Below are positions 53,605 to 62,958 of a DNA stretch of 64,000 nucleotides, piece after piece (position 1 is the stretch's first letter; the number at the start of each line of letters is the position of its first letter). The stretch covers positions 558,001-622,000 of the forward strand of contig NZ_POSP01000003.1 of the NCBI RefSeq assembly GCF_002885975.1, read 5' to 3'. The translations under genes and the position numbers were made by a program. Source of the stretch: Paucibacter aquatile. GTDB taxonomy: Bacteria; Pseudomonadota; Gammaproteobacteria; Burkholderiales; Burkholderiaceae_C. The notes under the pieces are model-generated. The model searched no databases, had not been told where the DNA came from, and saw only the letters and a program-made list of their open reading frames with translations.

Positions 53605-53913
53605 TCAGGCATGGATGTCCAGCATCGTGCCGCTGGCACGCAGCTGGGTCTGCAGCACGCGCAGATTGGCGACAAAGGCGTAGGTCGCCGATTTCTGCGT
53701 GATCAGGTCGGCCTCGGCCGAAGGGCCGGTCGCCGGCACCTGGCGCAACGCCTGATTGCCCTGCTGGGCCTGTTGCGCATCCGCCTGCTGTGCCTGCAGC
53801 TGCTGTCGGCGGAAATCGGCCGACGCATTGCTGACCGTGCTCTGGGCCGACGCGCGCAAGCGCTCGTTGGCGGCCGAGATGCCGGACAGGGCGGTGGACA
53901 GACCGATGGACAT
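53605..53913 (-). CDS. Orphan flagellar basal-body rod-like protein (FlgB/FlgC-like), 102 aa
   Basis: The small protein opens with MSIGLSTALSGISAANERLRASAQ, VSNASADF, the N-terminal helix pattern of flagellar rod and hook proteins. It ends with EADLITQKSATYAFVANLRVLQTQ split before MLDIHA, the matching C-terminal helix. The middle is only a Gln/Ala-rich linker, so it is a rod protein reduced to its two coiled-coil helices. No other flagellar genes are in the window. It could be a minimal export-competent rod-family protein of unknown role. Confidence 0.7.
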   Translation of the reverse strand: MSIGLSTALSGISAANERLRASAQSTVSNASADFRRQQLQAQQADAQQAQQGNQALRQVPATGPSAEADLITQKSATYAFVANLRVLQTQLRASGTMLDIHA

Positions 53914-54052
53914 GGCAGCAACGCTCCGAAACTACTGGTGCAGGCCAGGATTGTCCCGACGAGATCGGCAGCCGCGCGCTGAACTTTAGAAAAGAATGCG
54001 TTTTTCTGGCTATTTCCTCACGCCAGCCCTGAGGCTCTCAGCGAATGGGCAC

Positions 54053-54082
54053 AAAAAAGCCCGTCGGCCGGGCCGGCGGGCT
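54053..54082 (-). terminator. Terminator after the degenerate GGDEF gene
   Basis: On the minus strand AGCCCGCCGGCC pairs with GGCCGACGGGCT (one wobble) and is followed by six T residues, about 26 bases beyond the stop. Confidence 0.85.
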
Positions 54083-54107
54083 GTCGGAACGGGGTCCCAG
54101 GTCGGGC

Positions 54108-55049
54108 TCAGCCGGCCAGTTCCTCAAACGCCCCTGCAGAGATGAAGACCCGCACGCTGTCACCGCCGGCGGCCTTGGCTTCGGTGCAGGCCAGGGCAGC
54201 GGCGCCCAGGACGGCGTCCACGGATTCGAGCGAGGCTTGCAGCTGCACCACGCCCAGGCAGGCCTTGACGCGGGTGCGGTGCAGGCCCCAGCGCAGGCGG
54301 TAGGCGGCGATGCCGGCGCGCATCTTCTCGGCCACGATCTCGGCATAGTGCTGATCACAATTGGGCAGCAGCACGGCAAAGTGGTCATCTTCCAGACGAG
54401 CCACCAGGTCGGACGCACGCACCTTGGTGATCAGGAGCTGGCCCAGGCCGTAGAGGAAATGGTCGCCCACCTCGGCGCCCATGCCGGCCACGACCTCGCC
54501 GAACTTGTCGATGTCGATCCACAGCACCGAGACCGGCTCATGGCGGCGGCTGCCCACATGCTCGGTCAGGCGGCGCTCAAACTCGCGGCGATTGGCCAGC
54601 TCGGTCAGCACATCGTGCTTGGCCGTCCAGGTCGGCTGCATGCGCTGCTGACGCGCGACGGTGACGTCATCGACGATCCAGAGCGACTCGCCGCCCGGCT
54701 GGTCCCAATGCACCGGCGTCGCCTGCAGGCGGCCCCAGAAACGGCTGCCGTCGCGACGCACGAACTCGATCTCATCGTCCAGGGGCTTGCCGCCGACAAA
54801 AGCCGCATGCGTGCGCTCCTGCAGCGACTGATGAGAGGCATCGGACACTTGCACGCTGCGCGTGCCCTGACCGGCGAGATCGGTCTCGTCGCCATGTCCG
54901 AAGAGGTGGTTGAACTGCTCACTGACCACCTCGAACTGACCGTTCTTGACGAAGCCCGCGGCCACGGGGGCACGCACCATCAGGGCGCGCATGCGGGCCG
55001 CGATCACATCGCTGGCGCCCTCGGCTGCGGCTTGCGGCTGTGTTGCCAT
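54108..55049 (-). CDS. PAS plus degenerate GGDEF domain protein
   Basis: The 313-residue protein has a PAS domain at about 25-135 (FEVVSEQFNHLFGH, FVRRDGSRFWGRLQATPVHW) and a GGDEF fold starting at HDVLTELANRREFERRL with IDIDKFGEVVAGMG. The signature loop reads EDDHF (220-224) where active cyclases have GGDEF or GGEEF, so it should not make c-di-GMP. It may act as a GTP or nucleotide sensor or a scaffold. The ATG at 55049 was chosen because GGAG is six bases upstream, while an earlier ATG touches it. Confidence 0.85.
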   Translation of the reverse strand: MATQPQAAAEGASDVIAARMRALMVRAPVAAGFVKNGQFEVVSEQFNHLFGHGDETDLAGQGTRSVQVSDASHQSLQERTHAAFVGGKPLDDEIEFVRRDGSRFWGRLQATPVHWDQPGGESLWIVDDVTVARQQRMQPTWTAKHDVLTELANRREFERRLTEHVGSRRHEPVSVLWIDIDKFGEVVAGMGAEVGDHFLYGLGQLLITKVRASDLVARLEDDHFAVLLPNCDQHYAEIVAEKMRAGIAAYRLRWGLHRTRVKACLGVVQLQASLESVDAVLGAAALACTEAKAAGGDSVRVFISAGAFEELAG

Positions 55050-55181
55050 CTGCATCTCCTTTGTGTCGGCTGTCCCACCGATGTTTCAACTATCGCAGGT
55101 GTAAGGCTTTTCAGCCATCCGCAATGCGCCGAACAGGGCAGAGAAGCCGCATCATTTGATGCAGGGCCAAACCGGCGCAGG

Positions 55182-55200
55182 AAAAACGCCCTCCGGCGCA
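55182..55200 (-). terminator. Weak terminator after dut
   Basis: On the minus strand CGCC-GGAG-GGCG followed by five T residues lies 65-80 bases past the dut stop. The stem is only 4-5 bp. Confidence 0.35.
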
Positions 55201-55264
55201 GGCAGCAGCCGATGTGGCGCAGCGCCGACAGCCCGCGCGCTCCGCCTCCAGGCGGGCCGCGAGC

Positions 55265-55723
55265 TCAGTGCTTGCCGGTCGAGCCGAAACCGCCCTCGCC
55301 CCGGCTGCTGGCGTCGCCAAACTCCTCGACGCGGCGGAAGGCGGCCTGAACCACGGGCACCAAGACCAACTGGGCGATGCGCTCGAAAGGCTGGATGACA
55401 AACTCACTCTGACCCCGGTTCCAGCAGCTGACCATGAGCTGGCCCTGGTAGTCGGAATCGATCAGGCCAACCAGATTGCCGAGCACGATGCCGTGTTTGT
55501 GGCCCAGGCCCGAGCGCGGCAGGATGATGGCCGCAAGACCCGGGTCACCGATGTGGATGGCTAGGCCGGTGGGGATGAGGGTGGTCTGGCCCGGCGCCAG
55601 CGTGATGGGCGCATCGAGGCAGGCGCGCAGGTCCAGGCCGGCACTGCCGGGCGTGGCATAGCTGGGCACCTGCTCCGCCATGCGGGGGTCCAGGACTTTG
55701 AGATCGACGGTGGTGGTGGTCAT
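55265..55723 (-). CDS. dut: dUTP diphosphatase
   Basis: The 152-residue homotrimeric dUTPase has all five motifs in order: GSAGLDLRA, PRSGLGHKHG, GNLVGLIDSDYQGQLMV, RIAQLVLVPV and a C-terminal arm ending RGEGGFGSTGKH. It hydrolyses dUTP to dUMP, protecting DNA from uracil and feeding dTMP synthesis. It lies 30 bases downstream of coaBC, a conserved bacterial pairing. Confidence 0.96.
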   Translation of the reverse strand: MTTTTVDLKVLDPRMAEQVPSYATPGSAGLDLRACLDAPITLAPGQTTLIPTGLAIHIGDPGLAAIILPRSGLGHKHGIVLGNLVGLIDSDYQGQLMVSCWNRGQSEFVIQPFERIAQLVLVPVVQAAFRRVEEFGDASSRGEGGFGSTGKH

Positions 55724-55753
55724 GGGAATCGGAAAAGAAAACGAAGAAGGCGG

Positions 55754-56974
55754 TCAGACGCGGCGGGCAATCTCGGCCACCAGCTGACGGGCCAGGCTGA
55801 GCTTGTCGGCACGGGGCAGCTCCCGCTCGCCCTCGGCATCGATCAAGAGCAAGGCGTTGTCATCGCGGCCGAAGGTGGCCGGGCCGATATTGCCGACGAC
55901 GAGCTCCACCTTTTTGCGCAGCAGCTTGTCGCGGCCGTGGCGGGCCAGATCCTGGCTCTCCGCAGCAAAGCCCACACACAGGCGCGGGCGCTGGCCGGCC
56001 GGCAGGGCCGCGACCGACGCCAGGATGTCGGGGTTTTCAGTCATCTCGAAAGCCGGCGGGCGATTGCCCTGGCTCGGGTCTTTCTTGATCTTGTGCGCGC
56101 TGGCCGCCAGCGGCCGCCAATCGGCCACAGCCGCGGTGGCGACAAAGAGCTCATGCTGTGCAGCCAAGGGCAGCACGGCATCGAACATCTGCTGCGCGCT
56201 TTGCACATCGATGCGGCGCACATGGCGCGGCGTGGGCAGGTGCACCGGGCCGGCCACCAGGGTGACCGCGGCGCCCGCCTCGGCAGCCGCGCGCGCGATC
56301 GCAAAACCCATCTTGCCGCTGGAGAGGTTGGTGATGCCGCGCACCGGGTCCAGGGCTTCGAAGGTCGGGCCGGCCGTGATCAGGAGCTTGCGGCCCGCCA
56401 GGAGCTTGGGCTGGAAGAACGCGATCAGCTCGTCCAGCAACTCGGCCGCTTCCAGCATGCGGCCATCGCCGGTTTCACCGCAGGCCTGCTCGCCGTTGCC
56501 CGGGCCGAGCACGATGCCGCCGTCGGCGCGCAGCTGGGCGATATTGCGCTGCGTGGCCGGGTGGGCCCACATCTCGCGGTTCATGGCCGGCGCCACCAGC
56601 AGCGGGCAGCGATCGCTGGGCCGCGCCAGGGCGGTGAGGCTCAGCAAATCATCGGCCCGGCCTTGCACCAGCTTGGCGATGCAGTCGGCGCTGGCCGGGG
56701 CGATCAGCATCAGATCGGCCTCGCGGCTCAGATTGATGTGGGCCATATTGTTGGGCTCGCGCGCGTCCCATTGGCTGGTGGCCACCGTGCGGCCCGACAG
56801 GGCCTGCATGGTGACGGCGGTGATGAAGTGCTCGGCCGCTTCGCTCATCAGCACCTGGACCGTGGCACCGGCCTTGGTCAGGAGCCGGGTCAGCTCGGCG
56901 CTCTTGTAGCAGGCGATGCCGCCGGACAGGGCCAGCAAGATGTGGCGGCCGGCCAGAGATGTGGATTCAGACAT
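55754..56974 (-). CDS. coaBC: Phosphopantothenoylcysteine decarboxylase / phosphopantothenate-cysteine ligase
   Basis: The 406-residue bifunctional enzyme makes 4'-phosphopantetheine for coenzyme A. The FMN-binding decarboxylase half shows HILLALSGGIACYKSAEL, APAMNREMW (PXMNXXMW) and GEQACGETGDGRM. The ligase half shows LLITAGPTFEALDPVRGITN, SSGKMGFAIA and FAAESQDL. The ATG at 56974 lies just before the conserved region; another three codons earlier is possible. It is cotranscribed with dut. Confidence 0.95.
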   Translation of the reverse strand: MSESTSLAGRHILLALSGGIACYKSAELTRLLTKAGATVQVLMSEAAEHFITAVTMQALSGRTVATSQWDAREPNNMAHINLSREADLMLIAPASADCIAKLVQGRADDLLSLTALARPSDRCPLLVAPAMNREMWAHPATQRNIAQLRADGGIVLGPGNGEQACGETGDGRMLEAAELLDELIAFFQPKLLAGRKLLITAGPTFEALDPVRGITNLSSGKMGFAIARAAAEAGAAVTLVAGPVHLPTPRHVRRIDVQSAQQMFDAVLPLAAQHELFVATAAVADWRPLAASAHKIKKDPSQGNRPPAFEMTENPDILASVAALPAGQRPRLCVGFAAESQDLARHGRDKLLRKKVELVVGNIGPATFGRDDNALLLIDAEGERELPRADKLSLARQLVAEIARRV

Positions 56975-57035
56975 GGGCGGCACTCTAGCAGCTGTGCCGC
57001 AGGCTTCGGCGTGCCAGCCCTTATGCTCAGGGCCT

Positions 57036-57812
57036 ATGCCCGTGGACTACCTCGCTCAGCTGACCGCGCCGGAACGCAGCGCGCGCAGCAATCTGCACCT
57101 GGGCGCCGGCCTGGCCTTTGTGGCCGGTGCGCTCAATGCCGGCGGCTTTCTGGCCGTGGGTCAGTACACCTCGCACATGACCGGCCTGATCTCGGCCAGC
57201 ACCGACCACATCGCCCTGGGCCAGTTCGGTCTGGCCTTCAGCGCCCTGCTGGCGGTGGCGGCTTTTGTGATGGGCGCGGCCAGTACGGCGCTGTTGGTCA
57301 ATTACGGCCTGCGCCACCGGCCGCGCTGGGCCTATGTGCCGACGCTCTTGCTGGAGGCGGCGCTGCTGCTGGTGTTCGGCCTGATCGGCAGCCAGCTGCT
57401 GCCGCACCAGATCCTGCGTGTCTCGCTGACTGCCGTGCTGCTGTGCTTTGTGATGGGCTTGCAGAACGCCCTGATCACCAAGATCTCGCATGCCGAGATC
57501 CGCACCACCCATGTCACCGGCCTGCTGACCGATCTGGGCCTGGAGCTTGGGCGTTTGCTCTACTGGAACCGGGCGCCGGCCGGGCTCATTCAAGCACGCG
57601 TGATGGCCAACCGGCAACGCCTGCGCATCCACCTGAGCCTGGTGCTGGCCTTCTTTGTCGGTGGCTTGATCGGCGCCTTGGGCTTCAAGCATGCCGGCTT
57701 CATCGCCACCCTGCCCTTGGCCCTGGGCCTGGTGCTGCTGGCCGGGGCCAGCCTGCTCAGGCCAGCGGGCGGCGGCGGAACACCAGATCCCACACCCCGT
57801 GGCCCAGCTTGA
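57036..57812 (+). CDS. DUF1275 (YoaK) family membrane protein
   Basis: The 258-residue protein has six hydrophobic segments and the DUF1275 markers AGALNAGGFLAVGQYTSHMTGLIS and MGLQNALITKISHAEIRTTHVTGLLTD, each quoted in part. Function is unknown; homologues sit near transporters and stress genes. It begins at the ATG at 57036, divergent from coaBC by 61 bases. Its last 56 bases overlap the end of trmB on the other strand. Confidence 0.8.
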   Translation: MPVDYLAQLTAPERSARSNLHLGAGLAFVAGALNAGGFLAVGQYTSHMTGLISASTDHIALGQFGLAFSALLAVAAFVMGAASTALLVNYGLRHRPRWAYVPTLLLEAALLLVFGLIGSQLLPHQILRVSLTAVLLCFVMGLQNALITKISHAEIRTTHVTGLLTDLGLELGRLLYWNRAPAGLIQARVMANRQRLRIHLSLVLAFFVGGLIGALGFKHAGFIATLPLALGLVLLAGASLLRPAGGGGTPDPTPRGPA

Positions 57813-58497
57813 GGCCGCGGTTCTCGAACTTGGTCAGCGGGCGATAACTGGGCTTTTCCGCGTAGCCGGCGGCCGTGTTTTCCAGGAGCGGCTCGGCGCC
57901 CAGCACCTCCAGCATCTGCTGGGCATAGGGTTCCCAGTCGGTGGCGCAGTGCAGATATCCGCCGGGACGGATGTGCTGGACCAGCTTGGCCACGAACTCA
58001 GGCTGGATCAGGCGGCGCTTGTTGTGGCGCTTCTTGTGCCAGGGGTCGGGGAAGTAGATGTGCACGCCAGCCAGCGAGGCCGGGGCAATCATCTGTTCCA
58101 GCACTTCGACGGCGTCGTGCTGGAAGATGCGGATATTGCCGAGCTGCTTTTCCTCGATGTGCTTGAGCAGGGCGCCGACGCCGGGCTCATGCACCTCGCA
58201 GCCGATGAAGTCATGGTCGGCCAGGGTCTCGGCGATCTTGGCGGTGGCATCACCCATGCCGAAACCGATCTCGAACACCACCGGTGCTTCTCGCCCGAAC
58301 ACGGCCGCGGTGTCCAGGCGCTGGCCCGCCTGGAAGGGCAGCACGAACTTGGGGCCCAGCTCGGCCAGGGCCTTGACCTGGCCCGAACCCATGCGGCCAG
58401 CGCGCACCACAAAGCTCTTGATGCCGCGGCGGGGCGAGGCGCCATCCGGGCTGTCGGGCGTGGCGGGAGCGGGCGTGGCGTCGTCGATATCAGGCAT
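57757..58497 (-). CDS. trmB: tRNA (guanine-N7-)-methyltransferase
   Basis: The 246-residue enzyme methylates G46 of tRNA. It has EIGFGMGDATAKIAE (SAM motif I), VHIYFPDPWHKKRHNKRRLI and the C-terminal TKFENRGLKLGHGVWDL with the TxFE/RG-like active-site block. An acidic lead of about 45 residues rich in Asp/Ala/Pro precedes the core. The ATG at 58497 is the first Met that keeps this lead. It is 55 bases downstream of deoA and may be read from the nucleoside operon. Confidence 0.92.
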   Translation of the reverse strand: MPDIDDATPAPATPDSPDGASPRRGIKSFVVRAGRMGSGQVKALAELGPKFVLPFQAGQRLDTAAVFGREAPVVFEIGFGMGDATAKIAETLADHDFIGCEVHEPGVGALLKHIEEKQLGNIRIFQHDAVEVLEQMIAPASLAGVHIYFPDPWHKKRHNKRRLIQPEFVAKLVQHIRPGGYLHCATDWEPYAQQMLEVLGAEPLLENTAAGYAEKPSYRPLTKFENRGLKLGHGVWDLVFRRRPLA

Positions 58498-58552
58498 GGC
58501 AGAGGTACAGCAGTGGTCAGGTGGATGCAGGCGGATCCACGGGGCGTGAAGT

Positions 58553-59869
58553 CTAGCCGACACGGGCCTGAATCAGGTCTGCGGGGCTCCAAGGCGCCTC
58601 AGGCTCGCTGAAATCGCAGGCCGCCAGCACGGCAGCCGCGGCGCGCTCGGCTGCAGGATCGTCAGCCGCATGGACCATCGCGAAAGGCTGGCCGACCTCG
58701 AACACGGTGCCCAAGGGCAAGACATCCGAGAGGCCCACGCGCACATCGATGCGGTCGCCCGCCTGGCGCCGCCCTCCCCCCAGTTCAACCACGGCAAGGC
58801 CGATCTCGCGCGTCTGCATCGCGCTCAAACGGCCCGCGCGCGGCGCACAGACCAGGCGCTGCACCGGCGCGGCGGCCAGGTAGCGATCGGGCCGCTCCAG
58901 CAGATCGGCCGGCCCACCTTGGGCCGCCACCAACTGTGCAAACTTTTCGGCCGCGGCGCCGCTGTCCAGGGCGGCTTGCAACTTGGCTTCCGCATCCGCA
59001 GCGTTGACCGCCAAGCCACCCAGCTGCAGCATCTCGCCGGCCAGGGCCAGGGTCAGGGCATGCAGGCGCGGTTCGCGCGCCTCGCCACGCAGGTACTTCA
59101 TGGCCTCCAGCAACTCGAGGCTGTTGCCCACGGTCTGGCCCAGCACCTCGTTCATGTCGGTGATCAGGGCCCGGGTCGGCAGGCCGGCACCGGCGGCCAC
59201 GCCGACGATGCTGTGGGCCAGCTCCTGGGCCATCCAGGGCGAGTCGGCAAAGGCGCCGTTGCCGCATTTCACGTCCATGACCAGGCCTTGCAGACCGGCG
59301 GCCAGCTTCTTGGACAGGATGCTGGCGGTGATCAGGGGCACGCTCTCCACCGTGGCGCTGATGTCGCGCACGGCATAGAAGCGACCATCGGCCGGGGCCA
59401 GGTCGGCCGTCTGGCCGATGATGGCGCAGCCGACCTCGCGCACGATGCGCTCGAAGAGCGCGGCCTCGGGCGTGGCGCAAAAGCCGGGGATGGCCTCCAG
59501 CTTGTCCAGCGTGCCTCCCGTGTGGCCGAGGCCACGGCCCGAGATCATGGGCACAAAGCCGCCACAGGCGGCCACCAGAGGCGCCAGCATCAGGCTGATC
59601 TTGTCGCCCACGCCGCCACTGGAATGCTTGTCCAACACCGGGCCAGGCAGATCGCGCCAGTGCATCTGGCGGCCCGAGTCCCGCATGGCCCGAGTCAGGG
59701 CCACGCACTCAGCCCGGCTCATGCCGCGCCAGAGGACGGCCATGGCCAGGGCCGCGATCTGGCCCTCGCTCCAGCTGCCATCGACCAGGCCGCGCACCAT
59801 GCTCTGGATCTGCGCTTCGGACAGCGCCGCGCCATCGCGCTTGGCGCGAATGATCTCCTGGGCCCACAC
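58553..59869 (-). CDS. deoA: Thymidine phosphorylase
   Basis: The 438-residue enzyme cleaves thymidine and deoxyuridine to base and deoxyribose-1-phosphate. It has the phosphate-binding DKHSSGGVGDKISLML, the family signature GRGLGHTGGTLDKLE and KCGNGAFADS. It begins at a GTG. The order cdd-PNP-deoC-deoA suggests coordinated nucleoside catabolism. Confidence 0.95.
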   Translation of the reverse strand: MWAQEIIRAKRDGAALSEAQIQSMVRGLVDGSWSEGQIAALAMAVLWRGMSRAECVALTRAMRDSGRQMHWRDLPGPVLDKHSSGGVGDKISLMLAPLVAACGGFVPMISGRGLGHTGGTLDKLEAIPGFCATPEAALFERIVREVGCAIIGQTADLAPADGRFYAVRDISATVESVPLITASILSKKLAAGLQGLVMDVKCGNGAFADSPWMAQELAHSIVGVAAGAGLPTRALITDMNEVLGQTVGNSLELLEAMKYLRGEAREPRLHALTLALAGEMLQLGGLAVNAADAEAKLQAALDSGAAAEKFAQLVAAQGGPADLLERPDRYLAAAPVQRLVCAPRAGRLSAMQTREIGLAVVELGGGRRQAGDRIDVRVGLSDVLPLGTVFEVGQPFAMVHAADDPAAERAAAAVLAACDFSEPEAPWSPADLIQARVG

Positions 59870-59880
59870 GGCCGCTGCGC

Positions 59881-60651
<771 letters not shown>

Positions 60652-60661
60652 GGGAGGGCGC

Positions 60662-61507
60662 TCAGTCTTTCAGCGAGGCCAGATCGGCCATGCCGGCCAC
60701 CACGGCGCCCAGGAACTGCGCCGCGCGCTCGCCGGACTGCTGGGCCTGCTGCAGGGTCAGGGCATGGGTCAGGGCTTCATCGGACAAGCCGGCAGCCATA
60801 TTGGTCATCAGGGCCAGGCCCATGACGCGCAGGCCGGCGTGGCGGGCCAGGATGGTTTCCGGCACGGTGCTCATGCCCACGGCGTCGGCGCCCCAGGCGG
60901 CGAACATGCGGATCTCGGCCGGGGTCTCGAACTGCGGGCCCAGGGCCCAGCAATAGACGCCCTCACCCAGCATCAGGTTCTGGGCCTTGGCCACGCCCTT
61001 GGCGTGCTGACGCAGCTCCAGGTCGTAGGCGGTGCTCATGTCGACAAAGCGCTCGCTGCCGGGCTCGCCGACCAGGGGCGAGCGCTGCGGTGCGTTGATG
61101 TGGTCGCTGATCAACATCAGGCTGCCGGCCGGCATGTGGCTGCGGATGGACCCCGAGGCATTGGTCTGCAGCAGCACCTTGACACCCCAGGCCTTGAGGC
61201 TGCGCAGGGCGCCGGCCATGCCGGTGCAATCGCCGCTCTCGTAGGTGTGGGCGCGGCCACGAAGCATCACCACGGCCTGCTCGCCGATGGTGCCGACCAC
61301 GATCTCATTGACATGACCTTCCACCTTGGGCTGCGGGAAAGCCGGCAGCTCGGTGTAGGCCAGGTGCTTGGCGTTCTGCACCAGGCTGACCGCGCCGGCC
61401 CAGCCCGAGCCCAGCACCACGGCCACGGCCGGGGCTGCGCCGAACAAGGTCTTGAGCTTTTCGGCGGTCTGGGCGATGGCGGGATTGAGGGTCTTGTGGT
61501 CGATCAT
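60662..61507 (-). CDS. Purine-nucleoside phosphorylase (trimeric, XapA/PunA type)
   Basis: The 281-residue enzyme has the family I PNP features: VVLGSGWAG near the N-terminus, GRAHTYESGD, LLQTNASGSI, GPQFETPAEIRM and GMSTVPETI. It phosphorolyses inosine, guanosine or xanthosine and their deoxy forms. The length and motifs suit the trimeric class and exclude the DeoD-type hexamers. It is 33 bases after cdd in the salvage operon. The exact purine preference cannot be told. Confidence 0.92.
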   Translation of the reverse strand: MIDHKTLNPAIAQTAEKLKTLFGAAPAVAVVLGSGWAGAVSLVQNAKHLAYTELPAFPQPKVEGHVNEIVVGTIGEQAVVMLRGRAHTYESGDCTGMAGALRSLKAWGVKVLLQTNASGSIRSHMPAGSLMLISDHINAPQRSPLVGEPGSERFVDMSTAYDLELRQHAKGVAKAQNLMLGEGVYCWALGPQFETPAEIRMFAAWGADAVGMSTVPETILARHAGLRVMGLALMTNMAAGLSDEALTHALTLQQAQQSGERAAQFLGAVVAGMADLASLKD

Positions 61508-61540
61508 GATGAGGTTCCTCCTGGGAATTGTTGCGATGGC

Positions 61541-61969
61541 TCAGAGCTTCAGATGCTCGGGGCCGAAACTGAAAGGCAGCAGCTGTTCCAGCGTCCACTG
61601 CTGGCGGATGCCGCCCGGGTCGGCTGCGATGATGATCAGCTCCGGGTCGGCGAACTCGCGCAGCTTCTGGCGGCAGCCACCGCAGGGCGTGATGATGTCC
61701 GGACCGGGGCCGGTGACCAGCACCGCGCTGACACGGCGACCGCCGGCCATGATCATGGCGGTCAAGGCCGAGGCCTCGGCGCACCAGCCTTGCGGGTAGG
61801 CGGCGTTTTCGATATTGCAGCCGGCATGGATGCGGCCCTGCTCATCGAGCACGGCGGCACCCACGGCATAGCCGGAGTACGGCGAATGCGAATGCTGGCG
61901 CGCGCCCAGCGAGGCGGCCAGCAGGCGCTGCACCAGATCCGGTGTGAGAGCGTTCTTGAGAGCGTTCAC
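61541..61969 (-). CDS. cdd: Cytidine deaminase
   Basis: The 142-residue enzyme deaminates cytidine and deoxycytidine. The zinc and catalytic motifs are CAEASA (Cys and Glu) and PCGGCRQ; the substrate-binding SPYSGYAVGAAV and NIENAAY are also present. The chosen GTG at 61969 is the most upstream start that fits the family length and lies 8 bases after the permease stop. An ATG is not available before the conserved core. Confidence 0.93.
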   Translation of the reverse strand: MNALKNALTPDLVQRLLAASLGARQHSHSPYSGYAVGAAVLDEQGRIHAGCNIENAAYPQGWCAEASALTAMIMAGGRRVSAVLVTGPGPDIITPCGGCRQKLREFADPELIIIAADPGGIRQQWTLEQLLPFSFGPEHLKL

Positions 61970-61977
61970 GCGTGTGC

Positions 61978-62958
61978 TCAGCGTTCTTTGAGGTAGGGCC
62001 GGCCCAGCGCCTTGGGCGCCAGGGCCTGGCCGATGAAGCCGGCCAGCAGGATCACGGTCAGCAAATAAGGCAAGGCCTGGATCAGCTGCACCGGCACTTC
62101 GCCGACACCGGGGATCACCGCGCCCTGCATGCGGATGGCCAGGGCGTCGAGGAAGCCGAACAGCAGGCAGGCGGCCAGCGTGGGCAGGGGCTTCCACTTG
62201 CCGAAGATCATGGCGGCCAAGGCGATGTAGCCGCGGCCGGCCGTCATGTTCGGCGAGAAGGAGGCGTTCTGCGCCAGGGTCAGGTAGGCGCCGGCCAAAC
62301 CGCAGAGCAGGCCGTTGAGCATCAACGCGGCATAACGCAGCCGCGGCACGGACACACCGGCCGCGTCCACCATGGCCGGGTTCTCGCCAACCGCGCGCAG
62401 GCGCAGGCCCGGCTTGGTGCGCTCGAGGAAGAACCAGACCCCGGCCACCAGGAAGAAAGCAAGGTAGACCAGCAGGTTGTGGCTGAGCAGGCCGTGGCCG
62501 ACGATGGCGCCCAGCCAGGGGCCTAGGGCCGCCACGGCCGCCTCGGGCTCGCTCCAGCCGGGGATCAGGCCGGTCAGGCGCACATCGGCCGTGATCGGCG
62601 GGGTCTGGCCACCCTGGGCGAACCAGGCGATGCCCAGCACCACGGTCAGGCCCGCCGCCACCATATTGAGCGCCACACCCGACACCACCTGATCACCGCG
62701 GTGGGTGACGCAGGCAAAGCCGTGGATCAGCGACATGGCGCAGGCCACGGCGATGGCCGCCGCCAGGCCCATGCCGGTGGAATGGCTGGCACTGGCGGCC
62801 GCCGCAGCAGCAAAGGCCGCGAACAACATCTTGCCTTCCAGGCCGATGTCGATCACGCCCGAGCGCTCGCTGATCAAGCCCGCCAGGGCGCAGAGCAGCA
62901 GCGGCGTGGTGACCCGCAGGGTCGAGGCCAGCATCGAGCCGATCAGGATCTCATCCAT
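61978..62958 (-). CDS. Nucleoside ABC transporter permease (BmpC/YufQ type)
   Basis: The 326-residue inner-membrane permease has about eight hydrophobic helices and the motif LISERSGVIDIGLEGKMLF, the hallmark of the BmpC/NupQ-like branch of the branched-chain-type ABC permeases. The start ATG at 62958 overlaps the end of the upstream permease by 8 bases, with AGGAG at proper spacing. It should form the channel with the preceding permease, and is followed by cdd. Confidence 0.9.
   Translation of the reverse strand: MDEILIGSMLASTLRVTTPLLLCALAGLISERSGVIDIGLEGKMLFAAFAAAAAASASHSTGMGLAAAIAVACAMSLIHGFACVTHRGDQVVSGVALNMVAAGLTVVLGIAWFAQGGQTPPITADVRLTGLIPGWSEPEAAVAALGPWLGAIVGHGLLSHNLLVYLAFFLVAGVWFFLERTKPGLRLRAVGENPAMVDAAGVSVPRLRYAALMLNGLLCGLAGAYLTLAQNASFSPNMTAGRGYIALAAMIFGKWKPLPTLAACLLFGFLDALAIRMQGAVIPGVGEVPVQLIQALPYLLTVILLAGFIGQALAPKALGRPYLKER

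Noticed and set aside
53620..53640. TGGCACG sequence after the histidine kinase gene as a sigma-54 site
   Set aside because: It lacks GC at the required 10-base spacing and lies inside the flagellar-rod-like coding region.
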